From the NCBI GenBank assembly GCA_022782305.1, contig JALFPC010000054.1, forward strand, positions 1-64,000: a DNA stretch of 64,000 nt, given 5' to 3'. Made by a program: the position numbers and the translations under genes. This DNA comes from Prevotella sp. (lineage in GTDB: Bacteria > Bacteroidota > Bacteroidia > Bacteroidales > Bacteroidaceae). Shown piece after piece: positions 1 to 8,709 of this stretch; the stretch's first letter is position 1; each line of letters begins with the position of its first letter. Under the pieces are notes generated by a model. That model was not told where the DNA came from, did no database searches, and was given only the letters and a program-made list of their open reading frames with translations.

Positions 1-698
1 ACAACACTGTTTACCATGTTGCCAAGGGCGAGACCGTGTTTGTATCCAAGGGAGTGCTCATGCAGATTATTAGCGTTTCGGAAAATCTCAGCATCACCCT
101 GCTCTTCTATCGTAGCCAACCCATAAGAGACATGCTCGGCACCACCGTGGTAGCCATGCGCACATACGCCATCATCAACCCACGATCATGCCTCATCGTG
201 CATACCGGCGAAGAGGAAGAACTGGCACATTATGCCGAGATAATCGGCAATAGTATAAGAAAAGCATCTGCCGACTCTTCTGCCTATGATGCCAACGAAC
301 GGCAACTCCTGCTGATGTCTGTCACATACCGCATGTGTAGCATCTTCGAGAGAATTCACCCGCAGAGCAACCAAATCTCCGACAGGAAGATGGAAATATT
401 TGCACAACTCCTCGACTTGGTAGACAAGCATTTTATCGAGCAGCGCAGCGTGAGTTTCTATGCCGACATCATGTGCCTGTCGCCTAAATACCTATCTACA
501 TTGGTAAAGCAGGTTTGCGGCAAGACTGTGCAGCAGATAGTGTTCAAGGCCATAATCAGACGAAGCATCTTCCTGATGAACAGCACCAACATGTCTATTC
601 AGCAGATTGCCTTCTCACTACATTTCCCCAACGCATCGGCTTTCGGCACCTTCTTCAAAAAACAGATGGGCATGTCGCCTAAGAAATATCGGCATTGA
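1..698 (+). CDS. AraC-family transcriptional regulator, 5' truncated by window edge
   Basis: The reading frame is open to the first base of the window, so the GTG start offered by the ORF track at 36 is probably internal and the true start lies upstream. The visible N-terminal part, including a short KGETVF stretch, resembles the end of a cupin-like sensor domain. The last ~90 residues form the two helix-turn-helix units of an AraC/XylS domain: SVSFYADIMCLSPKYLS, then SIQQIAFSLHFPNASAF, ending in MSPKKYR. The gene runs towards the efflux operon and its last 20 bp overlap the 3' end of the MFS gene on the other strand. Regulation of that operon is plausible by proximity but is not shown by the sequence. 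The effector is unknown. Confidence 0.85.
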   Translation, partial: NTVYHVAKGETVFVSKGVLMQIISVSENLSITLLFYRSQPIRDMLGTTVVAMRTYAIINPRSCLIVHTGEEEELAHYAEIIGNSIRKASADSSAYDANERQLLLMSVTYRMCSIFERIHPQSNQISDRKMEIFAQLLDLVDKHFIEQRSVSFYADIMCLSPKYLSTLVKQVCGKTVQQIVFKAIIRRSIFLMNSTNMSIQQIAFSLHFPNASAFGTFFKKQMGMSPKKYRH

Positions 699-2337
699 CT
701 TCCTCCATCTTACGCTTGCGCCATGGAACGAGCAATACCACTACTGCCACTATCATGCAACCCCAAAACGTCAGTCCCGACATCTCCTTGATTGTGGAGA
801 TGGTGGCCTGCACCTGCACCTTGCCTTTCAGGCTCATGGCTGCCATATTATTTGCCTCCGTCACACTCTTGCCTTGATAAATCATGCCATTCACGGTGCG
901 GTCGTAGTCGTTGGCTATGGATATATTGGTGCGGTCGTAGTCGTGACTGTAGCGAGTCACATAATACTGCTGGCGATATTGCATCACGTTGGTATAGACG
1001 GCCGAACCGATGCCTGGTCCAATCACCATACGCACGGCCAGCATCACACATACCCAGGTGGACATAAACCGGTATGGCATGCGCTGGTTGGCATGCACAG
1101 CAGTGAGCGAATATAGTATCATCATACCTATGGTGCGTATTATCACGGGCCATTTCATACGCTCATACATGCCATCGTTTTGCACTTCGAAATACATATA
1201 GAGTGCCGACAGGCCAATAAACACAAATCCTATGGAGAAGAGCCACTTGAGATGCACTCCCTTGCCGCCAAGGATGACGATCAAGAGAAATCCGATGAAA
1301 TAGCCCAGCAATACCCAGTTGCCCAGCACTGCACTCTGCCAGTTGTCTATCTTCATGCCCACGTTGGTAAATACATTCACAAACATGGCACTGGAGTTGA
1401 GAAACATCAGGAAGAAGAAGAGCAGCACACCATAGATGACGGTGCGCAACTTGAATATCTCGAGCAGGAAATAGGGTGAGCGGCGTGTCTTCTCCAAATA
1501 GATGAAGATAGCGGTGAAGATCACGCATATCACCGTGGCCCAGCGTATGGACTCATTGTCAAACCAATCGTAGGTCTTGCCAAACACCATGACGTATATA
1601 AACGAGCACATCATGATGCTGAACACCGTGACATTGCCAAACTTGGAGAAGGTGATTGGAAACTTGGCCTGCGAATATTTATGGTATGGCATGGTAAAGA
1701 ATACTATGATGATACCGATAAGCATGAATGCCATCATGAAATAGTATACATACTGCCATTCGTATTCGTATGCGAGCCATGCCGTTATCCATGTGCCCAT
1801 CTGGCCGATAATCATAAAGAAGAGATAGATGGTGGGCATGGAGATGGTCTTCTCCTTATCCAACTTGTCCCATCCCTCGCCATCGGTAGGTTCATTACCA
1901 GGTGTGAGATTGCGTGTGGCCTCAATGCCAAACCCATATTTGATGAGCGTGAAGAGGTTGCACATGAGCAATACCTGCCTCACAAATCCCATCAGCAGAC
2001 TGCACAGGGCAAGAATAAAGAGCGAGTCGGTCTTGGCGCACGCCCAACTGAGCACAAAAAGTATGGAGAATCCAACTATGCACATCAACTTCTCCCTGCG
2101 CAGACATACGAGATCGTAGAAGAACGGGGAGAAGGCGGCCATGCCCACGGAGGTGCAAAAGCCAGCAAAGGAGATATACTCCGACTGAATTCCCAACCCG
2201 CTCATCATCTCGCCGCTATTGGCCGAATAGACACCGCTCATGGTAATCATCGGCACAAAGAGGATGATGAGGAAGATGATGCCCAGAGGTTTGGGCACCC
2301 AGTTGTAGAAGGGGAAATTCTTTGGGTTCTGTGGCAT
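679..2337 (-). CDS. MFS multidrug efflux transporter, DHA2/EmrB-like
   Basis: A 552-residue, very hydrophobic protein with roughly 14 membrane segments, the number expected of the DHA2 (EmrB/QacA) drug:proton antiporters. It would be the inner-membrane pump of a tripartite efflux system. It is the last gene of a three-gene operon: the adaptor gene starts 12 bp upstream and a TolC-like gene precedes that. The C-terminus is a short basic/acidic cytoplasmic tail. Its end overlaps the convergent AraC gene by 20 bp. The substrate cannot be read from the sequence; drugs, fatty acids or bile-type detergents are all possible. Confidence 0.85.
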   Translation of the reverse strand: MPQNPKNFPFYNWVPKPLGIIFLIILFVPMITMSGVYSANSGEMMSGLGIQSEYISFAGFCTSVGMAAFSPFFYDLVCLRREKLMCIVGFSILFVLSWACAKTDSLFILALCSLLMGFVRQVLLMCNLFTLIKYGFGIEATRNLTPGNEPTDGEGWDKLDKEKTISMPTIYLFFMIIGQMGTWITAWLAYEYEWQYVYYFMMAFMLIGIIIVFFTMPYHKYSQAKFPITFSKFGNVTVFSIMMCSFIYVMVFGKTYDWFDNESIRWATVICVIFTAIFIYLEKTRRSPYFLLEIFKLRTVIYGVLLFFFLMFLNSSAMFVNVFTNVGMKIDNWQSAVLGNWVLLGYFIGFLLIVILGGKGVHLKWLFSIGFVFIGLSALYMYFEVQNDGMYERMKWPVIIRTIGMMILYSLTAVHANQRMPYRFMSTWVCVMLAVRMVIGPGIGSAVYTNVMQYRQQYYVTRYSHDYDRTNISIANDYDRTVNGMIYQGKSVTEANNMAAMSLKGKVQVQATISTIKEMSGLTFWGCMIVAVVVLLVPWRKRKMEEVNADIS

Positions 2338-2349
2338 GACTCTTATGGG

Positions 2350-3441
2350 TTATTTCTCTGCTTTAACTATTACCATCATACCTGCGGCCAGACGCTCGTT
2401 GTCTTCCTTGCTCAGGTCGGTGAAGTCTATCCTCACGGGCACACGCTGCTGTATCTTCACGAAGTTACCAGCGGAATTGTCTGTGGGCACAAGCGAATAC
2501 TTCGACCCTGTGGCTGCCGAGATGGCTGTCACCTTGCCTATAAACTCTTTGCCAGAGATGGCGTCCACGGTAATCCTAACCTTTTGGCCCACATGCAGGT
2601 TTTCAATCTGTGTCTCCTTATAATTGGCTATCACCCATTTTTCCTTGTCGGGCACTATATAGGTGATGGTGGTGCCAGCGCTCACCGACTGTCCTTCCTC
2701 TATGGAGCGGCGTCCGAGTTTGCCGTCGCATGGTGCTGTGACCACGCAGTATGAGAGGTTGAGTTTGGCCATTTCAAGGGCGGCTTGGGCACGCTCTATG
2801 GCAGCAGCGGTATTCTGCTTGCGGGTGCTCACCTCGTTTACTCCAGAGAGGGCAGCACTCTTCTGCTTGCGCACAGCTTCCAGTTTCTTCTTGGTGGCGG
2901 CATACTCCACTTCGAGTTGCTCCAGTTGTATGGGTGTGGCGGCATTCTTGGCCACGAGATTACGATAGCGCTGACAGTCTTTCTCCAGTTTCTTCAGCCT
3001 CACCTCTATCTCATCTATAGAGGCATCGTATACAGATGCCGATGTCTCGGTAGTCTGCAGGGTGGCATCAATGACATTGGCTCCTGCCATGGCATCCTTG
3101 AGGGCGGCCTCGGCCTCCATCACACGTATGCGATACTCACGGTCGTCGAGCACAAGCAGTGTGTCGCCCTTTTTCACATACTGGTGCTCTTTAAAGCACA
3201 CCTTGGCTATATATCCCGTGGCCCTAAGGTTGACGGGAGAGATATACTGCTCTATCTGTGCATCATTGCTGGTCTCGGTGGTATTATAGTCTATAAACAC
3301 GCATATCACCCTCCATAATCCCCATACGAGTATGGCAACGCCCAATAAACTGGCCACCAGCTGGCGTCCTCTCTGTCTCTTCAGTTTCTTTGCGGTTTCC
3401 TCATGTGAGGATGCCTTTGTCTGCTCGATATTCTCGCTCAT
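2350..3441 (-). CDS. HlyD/EmrA-family membrane fusion protein
   Basis: Periplasmic adaptor linking the inner-membrane pump to the outer-membrane channel. Residues ~1-27 are a charged cytoplasmic tail, ~28-50 a single membrane anchor, ~75-105 the first half of a lipoyl-like domain (VKKGDTLLVLDD), and ~105-215 a long alanine/glutamate-rich coiled hairpin. A C-terminal beta-barrel follows, with the EmrA-type motif GNFVKIQQRVPVRI. The length of 363 residues is normal for EmrA. It sits between the tolC-like gene (38 bp upstream) and the MFS gene (12 bp downstream), and is clearly part of the same transcript. Confidence 0.9.
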   Translation of the reverse strand: MSENIEQTKASSHEETAKKLKRQRGRQLVASLLGVAILVWGLWRVICVFIDYNTTETSNDAQIEQYISPVNLRATGYIAKVCFKEHQYVKKGDTLLVLDDREYRIRVMEAEAALKDAMAGANVIDATLQTTETSASVYDASIDEIEVRLKKLEKDCQRYRNLVAKNAATPIQLEQLEVEYAATKKKLEAVRKQKSAALSGVNEVSTRKQNTAAAIERAQAALEMAKLNLSYCVVTAPCDGKLGRRSIEEGQSVSAGTTITYIVPDKEKWVIANYKETQIENLHVGQKVRITVDAISGKEFIGKVTAISAATGSKYSLVPTDNSAGNFVKIQQRVPVRIDFTDLSKEDNERLAAGMMVIVKAEK

Positions 3442-3479
3442 AGTTCTCCTTATTTATTTTTTTGTTTTTATTCTTTTGT

Positions 3480-4793
3480 TTATTGCTTCATCTTGCCAGT
3501 AAGTTTCTTCATTGTTAGGTTGGCAATCATATAATTGTAATGTGCCGTGAGGTAATTATTCATGGCTTCGCTTATGCTCATCTCATCCTGCAATACGGTG
3601 GTCATGGAGGTTACTCCCTCGCGATACTGGTCGGCGGTCACCTTATACACATCTTCTGCCAACTGATAGTTGTCATACTGCTTCTTATAGTTGCGCTTGC
3701 TGTTTTCAAGGTCGTTGACAGCATTAAGATACTGAGTCTGCAAACCCTTCATGGCATCCTCATACTGCAATTGGGCATTCTTCATGTCAACCTTGGCTTT
3801 CCTTATCTTGCTGCGCTTCTCGAAACCGTCAAACACGGGCACTCTCAACTGCAGGGCCAAGCCATTGGAACCATACCAGTGGTTAGACTCTCCGCTGTGC
3901 CACCAGTTCTCAAACCTATCGGTAAAAGCCGAATACATCAGGCTGCCCGTGAGCGACAGCGATGGCAGATAACCCTGCTTGGCCAGCTTGGTCTGCTGCT
4001 CGGTCAGCGCTATCTTCTGGCGCATCAACTGCAGTTCATACAGACTAGTGTCCAGACCCGATGTTTCCACTGACTCCACCTCGCCAGGATTGACCTTCTC
4101 CACCATAAACTGGCCATCGGCGGGATAGTCCATCACATATTTCATCATATTATACTGCTGCTCGAGCATTGCCTTGGCATTATCTTGCTGCACCGTGAGA
4201 TTCTCGATATTTAGGTTTACACGCTTCACGTCCACCTCCAAGGCCATCTGGTTGTCATAGAATGCCTTGGTAATATCTCTCAGTTCCTGCAACCTCTTGA
4301 TATTGTCGCCCACAAGACGTATCTGCTCGGTGGTGTTCTGAGCCATATAATACATCTTTGAGATCTGCATGGTGAGGTCTTCTTTAGCCTTGTCGTAACT
4401 TAAGGTGTTTATCTTGTCCACGGTCTTGGCAATATCTACAGCCGTGTATACCATCTGATTGTAGAGTGGCATCTGCAACTGCAGTCCGGCCGATGCGTTA
4501 TACTGCAATGTCTTGGTCACATTATATTTTCTACCGTATGCAGAGCCGTCGGTAACAGATACTGGCGGAGTGAAATTATCCGACAATGAAGCCACAGCAT
4601 TGATCTGCGGCCAGAGCTTGGCACGATTTTCACTGATGGTGTGCTTGCCTTTTTCAATCTCGTTGGCAGTGGTTTTCAAACCAAGATTATTGTCTATTGC
4701 CATCCTCACACACTCTTCCAGCGTCAGCACCTGCTGAGCGCTCATAATCTGAGCAACAGTCAATAATGAAATTATCAATATCCCTTTTCTCAT
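3480..4793 (-). CDS. TolC-family outer membrane efflux protein
   Basis: A 437-residue protein with an N-terminal signal peptide ending near MSAQQ, followed by the LTLEECVRMAIDNN segment characteristic of TolC-type channels. Two long helical repeats follow, rich in Q, N, K and A. It forms the trimeric outer-membrane/periplasmic tunnel of the efflux system. It is the first gene of the operon. Upstream lies an approximately 770-bp non-coding region holding a possible -7 box and a tandem repeat array. Confidence 0.9.
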   Translation of the reverse strand: MRKGILIISLLTVAQIMSAQQVLTLEECVRMAIDNNLGLKTTANEIEKGKHTISENRAKLWPQINAVASLSDNFTPPVSVTDGSAYGRKYNVTKTLQYNASAGLQLQMPLYNQMVYTAVDIAKTVDKINTLSYDKAKEDLTMQISKMYYMAQNTTEQIRLVGDNIKRLQELRDITKAFYDNQMALEVDVKRVNLNIENLTVQQDNAKAMLEQQYNMMKYVMDYPADGQFMVEKVNPGEVESVETSGLDTSLYELQLMRQKIALTEQQTKLAKQGYLPSLSLTGSLMYSAFTDRFENWWHSGESNHWYGSNGLALQLRVPVFDGFEKRSKIRKAKVDMKNAQLQYEDAMKGLQTQYLNAVNDLENSKRNYKKQYDNYQLAEDVYKVTADQYREGVTSMTTVLQDEMSISEAMNNYLTAHYNYMIANLTMKKLTGKMKQ

Positions 4794-4922
4794 ATTAATT
4801 ATATACCTAAGATGCTAATAGTATAGCAAAAATTTGCAAACAATGGATAGAGGTTAGTGGACTTTGAGGTTCTCATATAACTTCATAATACTCATCTTTT
4901 CCACCACTATCCTTTCGGGCTG

Positions 4923-4930
4923 CAAAGTTA
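4923..4930 (-). promoter_or_regulatory. candidate Bacteroidota -7 element for the efflux operon
   Basis: On the minus strand this reads TAACTTTG, a match to the TAnnTTTG box, about 130 bp before the tolC-like start codon. No convincing -33 TTTG lies 19-20 bp upstream, so the call rests on one box only. Confidence 0.4.
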
Positions 4931-5332
4931 GTGATTTTCTTACAATAATCACTATTCAGATATAATGACATAGTGTTCATATTTTCTCTTTTTCATGGTT
5001 TGCAATAATACGGAGTCGCACAAACTCCGATTGGTTACATGATAAGACCATTAGAAATGATGGCAATAGGGGCATCATCCAAAATCAAAAAATCATACTT
5101 CCACACCTTATTATATATATATGATCACTACGATCCGTTAAAGTGGGAAATCATTCTTTGGAATAATCGAAATTGAAATAATATTGTATACTCGCGAGCG
5201 CGATTTGCATTAGAGTGTAATATCTGCTAAACAGACGCTATCTGTATAATAGTTGTAAATGTATAAGAATAGTTACATAGATGTTTGTATAATACCTGTA
5301 ATAATGTAACTATACACTGTGTTTGATTTATA

Positions 5333-5416
5333 TTCCGCACTGCGGAATATACGTTCACCACTGCGGAATATATGTTCCGCACTGCTGAATATAAGTTCCG
5401 CACTGCTGAATATAAC
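5333..5416. repeat. four tandem 21-bp repeats with palindromic core
   Basis: Four adjoining units begin at 5333, 5354, 5375 and 5396, each 21 bp long. Unit 1 contains the near-perfect palindrome TTCCGCA-C-TGCGGAA. Unit 2 has changes in the left arm (TTCACCA), and units 3 and 4 carry TGCTGAA in the right arm. Because 21 is a multiple of three, the minus strand stays open and yields a spurious peptide with a repeating YSAVRN-like heptamer. The array could bind a dimeric regulator or be a variable-copy repeat; neither is shown. Confidence 0.9.
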
Positions 5417-5486
5417 ACAAATGCCTGTTCTATGTGTATTATAACTATTTATGTTGACTACTTTGTCTGGGCATTATAAAAAAGCA

Positions 5487-5514
5487 GGGGCGGCAGTATT
5501 ACTACTGCCGCCCC
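5487..5514 (-). terminator. intrinsic terminator of secDF
   Basis: Perfect 12-bp stem GGGGCGGCAGTA/TACTGCCGCCCC with a 4-nt loop. On the minus strand it is followed by TGCTTTTTTATAAT. It lies about 50 bp past the secDF stop codon. Confidence 0.9.
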
Positions 5515-5563
5515 ATTGGGTTATGATGCCCCTTCTGCTGTGAAGGGTTTCATTCTGATAGTG

Positions 5564-8500
5564 TTATGCTTTGGCCACTTCTGCCTCAGCAGTGTCTTCC
5601 TTGATGCTGCGACCCATGGTAAGGTATGCAATAGGAGCAGCAATGAAGATTGAAGATAGGGTACCGAATACTACACCGAGAATCATCGCAAATGAGAAAC
5701 TGCGGATGCTATCGCCACCAAGGATGAAGATACAGAGCAGCACGATGAGTGTAGTTACAGAGGTGTTGATGGTACGAGCCAATGTCTGATTGAGCGAGTC
5801 ATTGAAGATAGTCTGCAGGTCGCGCTTCTTGAATGAGTTGTAGTTCTCGCGTACACGGTCGAATACCACCACCTTGTCGTTGATACTATATCCAATAACC
5901 GTCAGGATGGCACCTATGAATGTCTGGTCGATCTCGAGAGACATTGGCACTATGCCCCACAATACGGAGTAGAATCCGATTACTATGAGGGTGTCGAGAG
6001 CCAAGGCGAGAGTTGAACCGAGAGAGTATGCCCAGTTGTTAAATCTCACGAGGATATAGATGAAGATGGCCACGAGTGCGAAGAGCACACTCCAAATAGC
6101 ACCATGTGTGATATCCTTAGCAACGGCTGGACCTACCTTGGTGCTACTGATGATGGAACCACCGCTGCGCACGTCAGGATTCTTAAACTGTGCCACATCC
6201 TTCTGTGTAACCAATCCTGCTGCAGAGAGACTCTTGAAGAGGATATTTTCTGCTTCATCGTCAACAGTAGGATCATTGCTCTCGATCTTGTAGTTGGTAG
6301 ACACGCGGATGGTCTTGCCATCGGTACCAAGGGCTATGGCGCTCACGTTGGCTTCGCCGAAGGCACCCTGAAGGGCTGTGCGCACCTGCTCTGGCTCTAC
6401 GCTCTGCTCGAGTTTGATGACATAGTTGCGACCACCGGTGAAGTCGATACTCTTGCTTAAACCTCTCACTGAAAGGAAGCCGATGAATACCAATGCGGCC
6501 ACACCCCAGATGAAGAACGTTCTCTTGTAAATGCCCATGAAGTTATACTTGGCATTCTGCATGAGGTTCTTGGAGAAACTGGTGCAGAAGGTGAGGTTGA
6601 GCCACTTGTCACGACTTAACTTATAGTCGTATACGAGACGTGTGAGATATACGGCAGTGAAGAACGAGCAGCAGATACCGATGATAAGGGTGGTGGCAAA
6701 ACCACGAATAGGTCCTGTGCCGAACACATAGAGGATTACACCTGTTATGATAGAGGTGAGGTTGGAGTCGAAGATGGCTGAGAAGGCATTGCTGTAACCT
6801 TTCTTCATGGCTTCCTTGACATTGAGACCAGAGCGGAGCTCCTCCTTGGTACGCTCATAGATGAGCACGTTGGCATCTACAGCCATACCGAGCGAGAGCA
6901 CGATACCGGCAATACCAGGCATGGTAAGGGCAGCCTGGAATGAGGTGAGGATGCCGAGGGTAAAGAAGAGATTGACGAGTAGCGCCAAGTTGGCCATCAT
7001 ACCTGGTATGACATTATATAGCACGAGCATGTAAATCATCAGAAGCACGAAGGCAACGATGAATGAGATGATACCCTGCTGGATTGACTGTGCACCGAGA
7101 GATGGACCTACCACTTCTTCCTGCACGATGCGTGTAGGAGCAGGCATCTTACCAGAGTTGAGGGTATTGGCAAGGTCTTTGGTGTCTTCGATGGTGAAAT
7201 TGCCAGTGATCTGTGAGTTGCCACCTGCAATCTCTCCATTTACGCGTGGTGCGCTATATACGGTATTGTCGAGCACGATGGCTACGGCCTTGCCGATGTT
7301 CATCTTGGTGAGTTGGGCCCAACGGCGTGCACCGTCGCTATTCATCTGCATAGACACACATGGATGACCCATTTGGTCGAACTCGTCTCTTGCTGTGGTG
7401 ATCACGTCACCCTCTAATGGAGCACGGCCAGAAGGCTCTGTCACCTTGATGGCATGAAGTTCAAACACCTCGCCACGCTTGTCGAAATCGGCAGCCTTGG
7501 CACTCCAAAGGAGCTTGAGGTCGGAAGGAAGGATGCGCTGAGCCAGGGCAGAATAGATGATGGCATCTACCTCTGCGGTGTCGCGTGCCATTGCATAACC
7601 CACTACGCTCAAGCTCTGTCCCTGAACGGGTTGGAAGATGGCGAATAGAGGATTATTCTTCTTGATATCCTCGATGCTCTTGTCGGCAGCCTTGCCGTCT
7701 TTGCCCTTCTTGGCAGTCTTAGCAGCGAGCGTCTCTGCAATGGTCTTGGCAGCCTTGGCAGTGTCGGCAACCTCAGCCTTGGTGCTGTCGGCAACGGTAG
7801 TGTCGGCTACGGCCTCACCACTCTGCTCGGAAGCATAACGCTGATTGAGCTGTGATAGCAGGGGTACGATCTCCTGACTGTTGTATGTCTCCCAGAACTC
7901 AAGGTTGGCGCTACCCTGGAGCAACTTTCTCACACGCTCAGGTTCACGGATACCAGGCATTTCTACCATGATACGACCATCGCGGCCTTCGAGTTTCTGG
8001 ATGTTTGGCTGTACGACACCGAATTTGTCGATACGATTGCGCACCACATTGAATGAGTTGTCTACGGCAGCCTTAACCTCGTCGCGGAGGGCAGCCTCAA
8101 CCTCTGCATCAGTACTCTGGGTGTTTACCTTTCCCTTCAACTGCTGGGTGGCGAACACTTCTGCCAGACGATGTCCTGGTGCGTTTTTGTGATAACTCTT
8201 GATGAAGAGAGAGATAAAGTCGCTCTGACTTGACTCTTCTTCCTTTTTGGCTTCTTTCATTGAGTTAACGAAAGCTGGGTCGGTCTTGTGGTCGGCTAAT
8301 ACAGCAATGATGTCTGGTACAGACACCTCGAGTATCACGTTCATACCTCCCTTGAGGTCAAGACCTAATCCGATCTGCATCTCTCTGCACTGTTTGAGAG
8401 AGTATGCGCCCAAATACACCTTCTCATTCATGATCGAGTCAAGGTATTCCTTGCCTGCCTCTTCTCCCATAGCGGCAGCCTTGTCATTATAGTGGCTGGT

Positions 8501-8581
8501 GACTACAGAGAACGACAGATAGAATACGCAGACAAGCACGAGTGCGAGTGCAATAAACTTTACAATTCCTTTGTTCTGCAT
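5564..8581 (-). CDS. secDF: protein translocase subunit SecDF (fused SecD-SecF)
   Basis: A 1005-residue single chain combining SecD and SecF, the proton-driven accessory of the SecYEG translocon. The SecD half begins with one membrane helix and the signature GLDLKGGMNV at residues ~73-82. The SecF half carries the SIDFTGGRNY signature near residue ~710. Each half ends in a block of membrane helices. Residues ~250-310, inside the first periplasmic part, form a low-complexity run rich in Ala, Lys, Thr and Asp that looks like an added linker. A fused SecDF of this size is usual in Bacteroidota. It is transcribed alone and ends at a strong terminator. Confidence 0.97.
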   Translation of the reverse strand: MQNKGIVKFIALALVLVCVFYLSFSVVTSHYNDKAAAMGEEAGKEYLDSIMNEKVYLGAYSLKQCREMQIGLGLDLKGGMNVILEVSVPDIIAVLADHKTDPAFVNSMKEAKKEEESSQSDFISLFIKSYHKNAPGHRLAEVFATQQLKGKVNTQSTDAEVEAALRDEVKAAVDNSFNVVRNRIDKFGVVQPNIQKLEGRDGRIMVEMPGIREPERVRKLLQGSANLEFWETYNSQEIVPLLSQLNQRYASEQSGEAVADTTVADSTKAEVADTAKAAKTIAETLAAKTAKKGKDGKAADKSIEDIKKNNPLFAIFQPVQGQSLSVVGYAMARDTAEVDAIIYSALAQRILPSDLKLLWSAKAADFDKRGEVFELHAIKVTEPSGRAPLEGDVITTARDEFDQMGHPCVSMQMNSDGARRWAQLTKMNIGKAVAIVLDNTVYSAPRVNGEIAGGNSQITGNFTIEDTKDLANTLNSGKMPAPTRIVQEEVVGPSLGAQSIQQGIISFIVAFVLLMIYMLVLYNVIPGMMANLALLVNLFFTLGILTSFQAALTMPGIAGIVLSLGMAVDANVLIYERTKEELRSGLNVKEAMKKGYSNAFSAIFDSNLTSIITGVILYVFGTGPIRGFATTLIIGICCSFFTAVYLTRLVYDYKLSRDKWLNLTFCTSFSKNLMQNAKYNFMGIYKRTFFIWGVAALVFIGFLSVRGLSKSIDFTGGRNYVIKLEQSVEPEQVRTALQGAFGEANVSAIALGTDGKTIRVSTNYKIESNDPTVDDEAENILFKSLSAAGLVTQKDVAQFKNPDVRSGGSIISSTKVGPAVAKDITHGAIWSVLFALVAIFIYILVRFNNWAYSLGSTLALALDTLIVIGFYSVLWGIVPMSLEIDQTFIGAILTVIGYSINDKVVVFDRVRENYNSFKKRDLQTIFNDSLNQTLARTINTSVTTLIVLLCIFILGGDSIRSFSFAMILGVVFGTLSSIFIAAPIAYLTMGRSIKEDTAEAEVAKA

Positions 8582-8649
8582 TTTAGTTAATATATGTTTT
8601 AATTATTTATTATCGTATCGATAAAACGACTTTTGCGCTTTTTAGCCTG

Positions 8650-8657
8650 CAAATATA
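8650..8657 (-). promoter_or_regulatory. candidate -7 element of secDF
   Basis: The minus strand reads TATATTTG, matching TAnnTTTG, about 70 bp before the secDF start. No clear -33 box was found, so this is tentative. Confidence 0.4.
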
Positions 8658-8709
8658 GTAATTTTTTTACACTGTAGAAAATATTTCGCGATTTTTCTCT
8701 TCAATACTC

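Larger units (their letters stand above)
4794..5563. other. 770-bp non-coding region between secDF and the efflux operon
   Basis: AT-rich stretch with no credible gene. It contains the -7 box near 4923, an inverted repeat ATAGTTACAT/ATGTAACTAT (5269-5278 and 5304-5313), four 21-bp direct repeats (5333-5416) and the secDF terminator (5487-5514). Both flanking genes are on the minus strand, so most of this region is upstream DNA of the efflux operon. I see no recognisable RNA gene or riboswitch in 4931-5260. Confidence 0.7.

Noticed and set aside
1681-2754. 357-residue plus-strand ORF
   Set aside because: Lies antisense to the well-supported MFS and HlyD genes; rich in His and Cys with no recognisable domain.
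5333-5416. Possible CRISPR array
   Set aside because: The 21-bp units adjoin with no spacers between them and no cas genes are in the window.
5227-5418. 63-residue minus-strand ORF with a repeating YSAVRN-like heptamer
   Set aside because: The open frame is a by-product of the 21-bp repeat period. Outside the repeats the sequence is AT-rich and not protein-like.
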